From: a virus
Virus record (IMG/VR): IMGVR_UViG_3300045741_000195
Location: 1-40,787 of that record
DNA length: 40,787 nt
Strand: one strand, 5' to 3'
How positions within the stretch are numbered: position 1 is the first letter of the stretch; each line of letters opens with the position of its first letter. Under the pieces are notes generated by a model. That model did not search any database and was not told where the DNA came from. It saw only the letters and a list, made by a program, of their open reading frames with translations. Both the position numbers and the translations under genes were made by a program. Positions 40,668 to 40,787 of this stretch are shown piece by piece.

Positions 40668-40787
40668 TGCCTAACCAAGTAACCATATCTGGGTTTAAAG
40701 AGTTCGGTGATAAGATGAATAAACTGGCAACGCAATGGCCGGGTGCTTTAGATAAACTTGCAGGAGAGGCGGCTGGTAAATGGGCAA
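40667..40787 (+). CDS. HK97 gp10-like head-tail joining protein, N-terminal part (cut by window end)
   Basis: The ATG overlaps the stop of the preceding gene (TAATG). Forty codons and one base are read before the window ends. The two first bases of the window complete the next codon, and the frame then runs open to the stop at 395. The joined protein would be 171 residues, a normal length for the HK97 gp10 / tail-component family, which sits between the head-closure protein and the tail terminator. The N-terminal FKEFGDKMNKL pattern is typical of the family. Placement between a head-closure gene and a tail-terminator gene agrees with this. Confidence 0.8.
   Translation, partial: MPNQVTISGFKEFGDKMNKLATQWPGALDKLAGEAAGKWA

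Overview
The window looks like a complete genome of a tailed bacteriophage (Caudoviricetes, siphovirus-like, HK97-type head) that infects a member of the Bacteroidota. Every gene I accept is on the + strand. The head and tail set is that of a long non-contractile-tailed phage: terminase, HK97 protease and capsid, gp6 and gp10 type connectors, a tail-tube candidate, a frameshifted tail chaperone and a tape measure. The host guess rests on the -7 element TAnnTTTG upstream of some genes, weak Shine-Dalgarno signals, typical Bacteroidota signal peptides and close resemblance to proteins usual in phages of that phylum. The two ends of the window join in frame inside one gp10-like gene, so the molecule is circular or terminally permuted and the numbering is arbitrary. 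I see no integrase, repressor, tRNA, CRISPR or DNA polymerase gene, so a lytic life cycle is the simplest reading.

Layout. 40667 across the junction to 3.9 kb: head-tail joining, tail terminator, tail tube, tail chaperone with a -1 frameshift, tape measure. 3.9-11.8 kb: tail tip proteins and two large adhesin or depolymerase proteins that both carry Sec signal peptides; the second has pectate-lyase and polysaccharide-lyase domains. 11.8-15.5 kb: small membrane and coiled-coil proteins ending in a CHAP endolysin and a strong terminator. 15.5-16.2 kb: a gene-free region packed with RNA secondary structure. 16.2-23.3 kb: early region with a replication protein, many small genes, a lipoprotein, a methylase-like gene and a neighbouring small gene that are each broken by one in-frame TAA, an intact DNA methyltransferase and a VRR-NUC nuclease. 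23.3-33.7 kb: packaging and head genes, including a long repeat-rich fibre. 33.9-39.3 kb: an accessory operon of glycosyltransferases, methyltransferases and a short dehydrogenase, set between the major capsid gene and the head-tail connector. 39.3-40.8 kb: connectors.

How it works together. The late genes are tightly overlapped and probably expressed as long operons. The sugar-modifying operon is coupled to the connector gene by a 38-base overlap, so its products should be made with the virion proteins; glycosylation of the particle is my favoured, unproven reading. The fibre lyases probably open host capsule or exopolysaccharide. The structured region before the replication gene has two boxA-like repeats, a possible pseudoknot, long hairpins and a terminator-like hairpin. 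It could be a cis-acting antitermination RNA, a free non-coding RNA or the replication origin.
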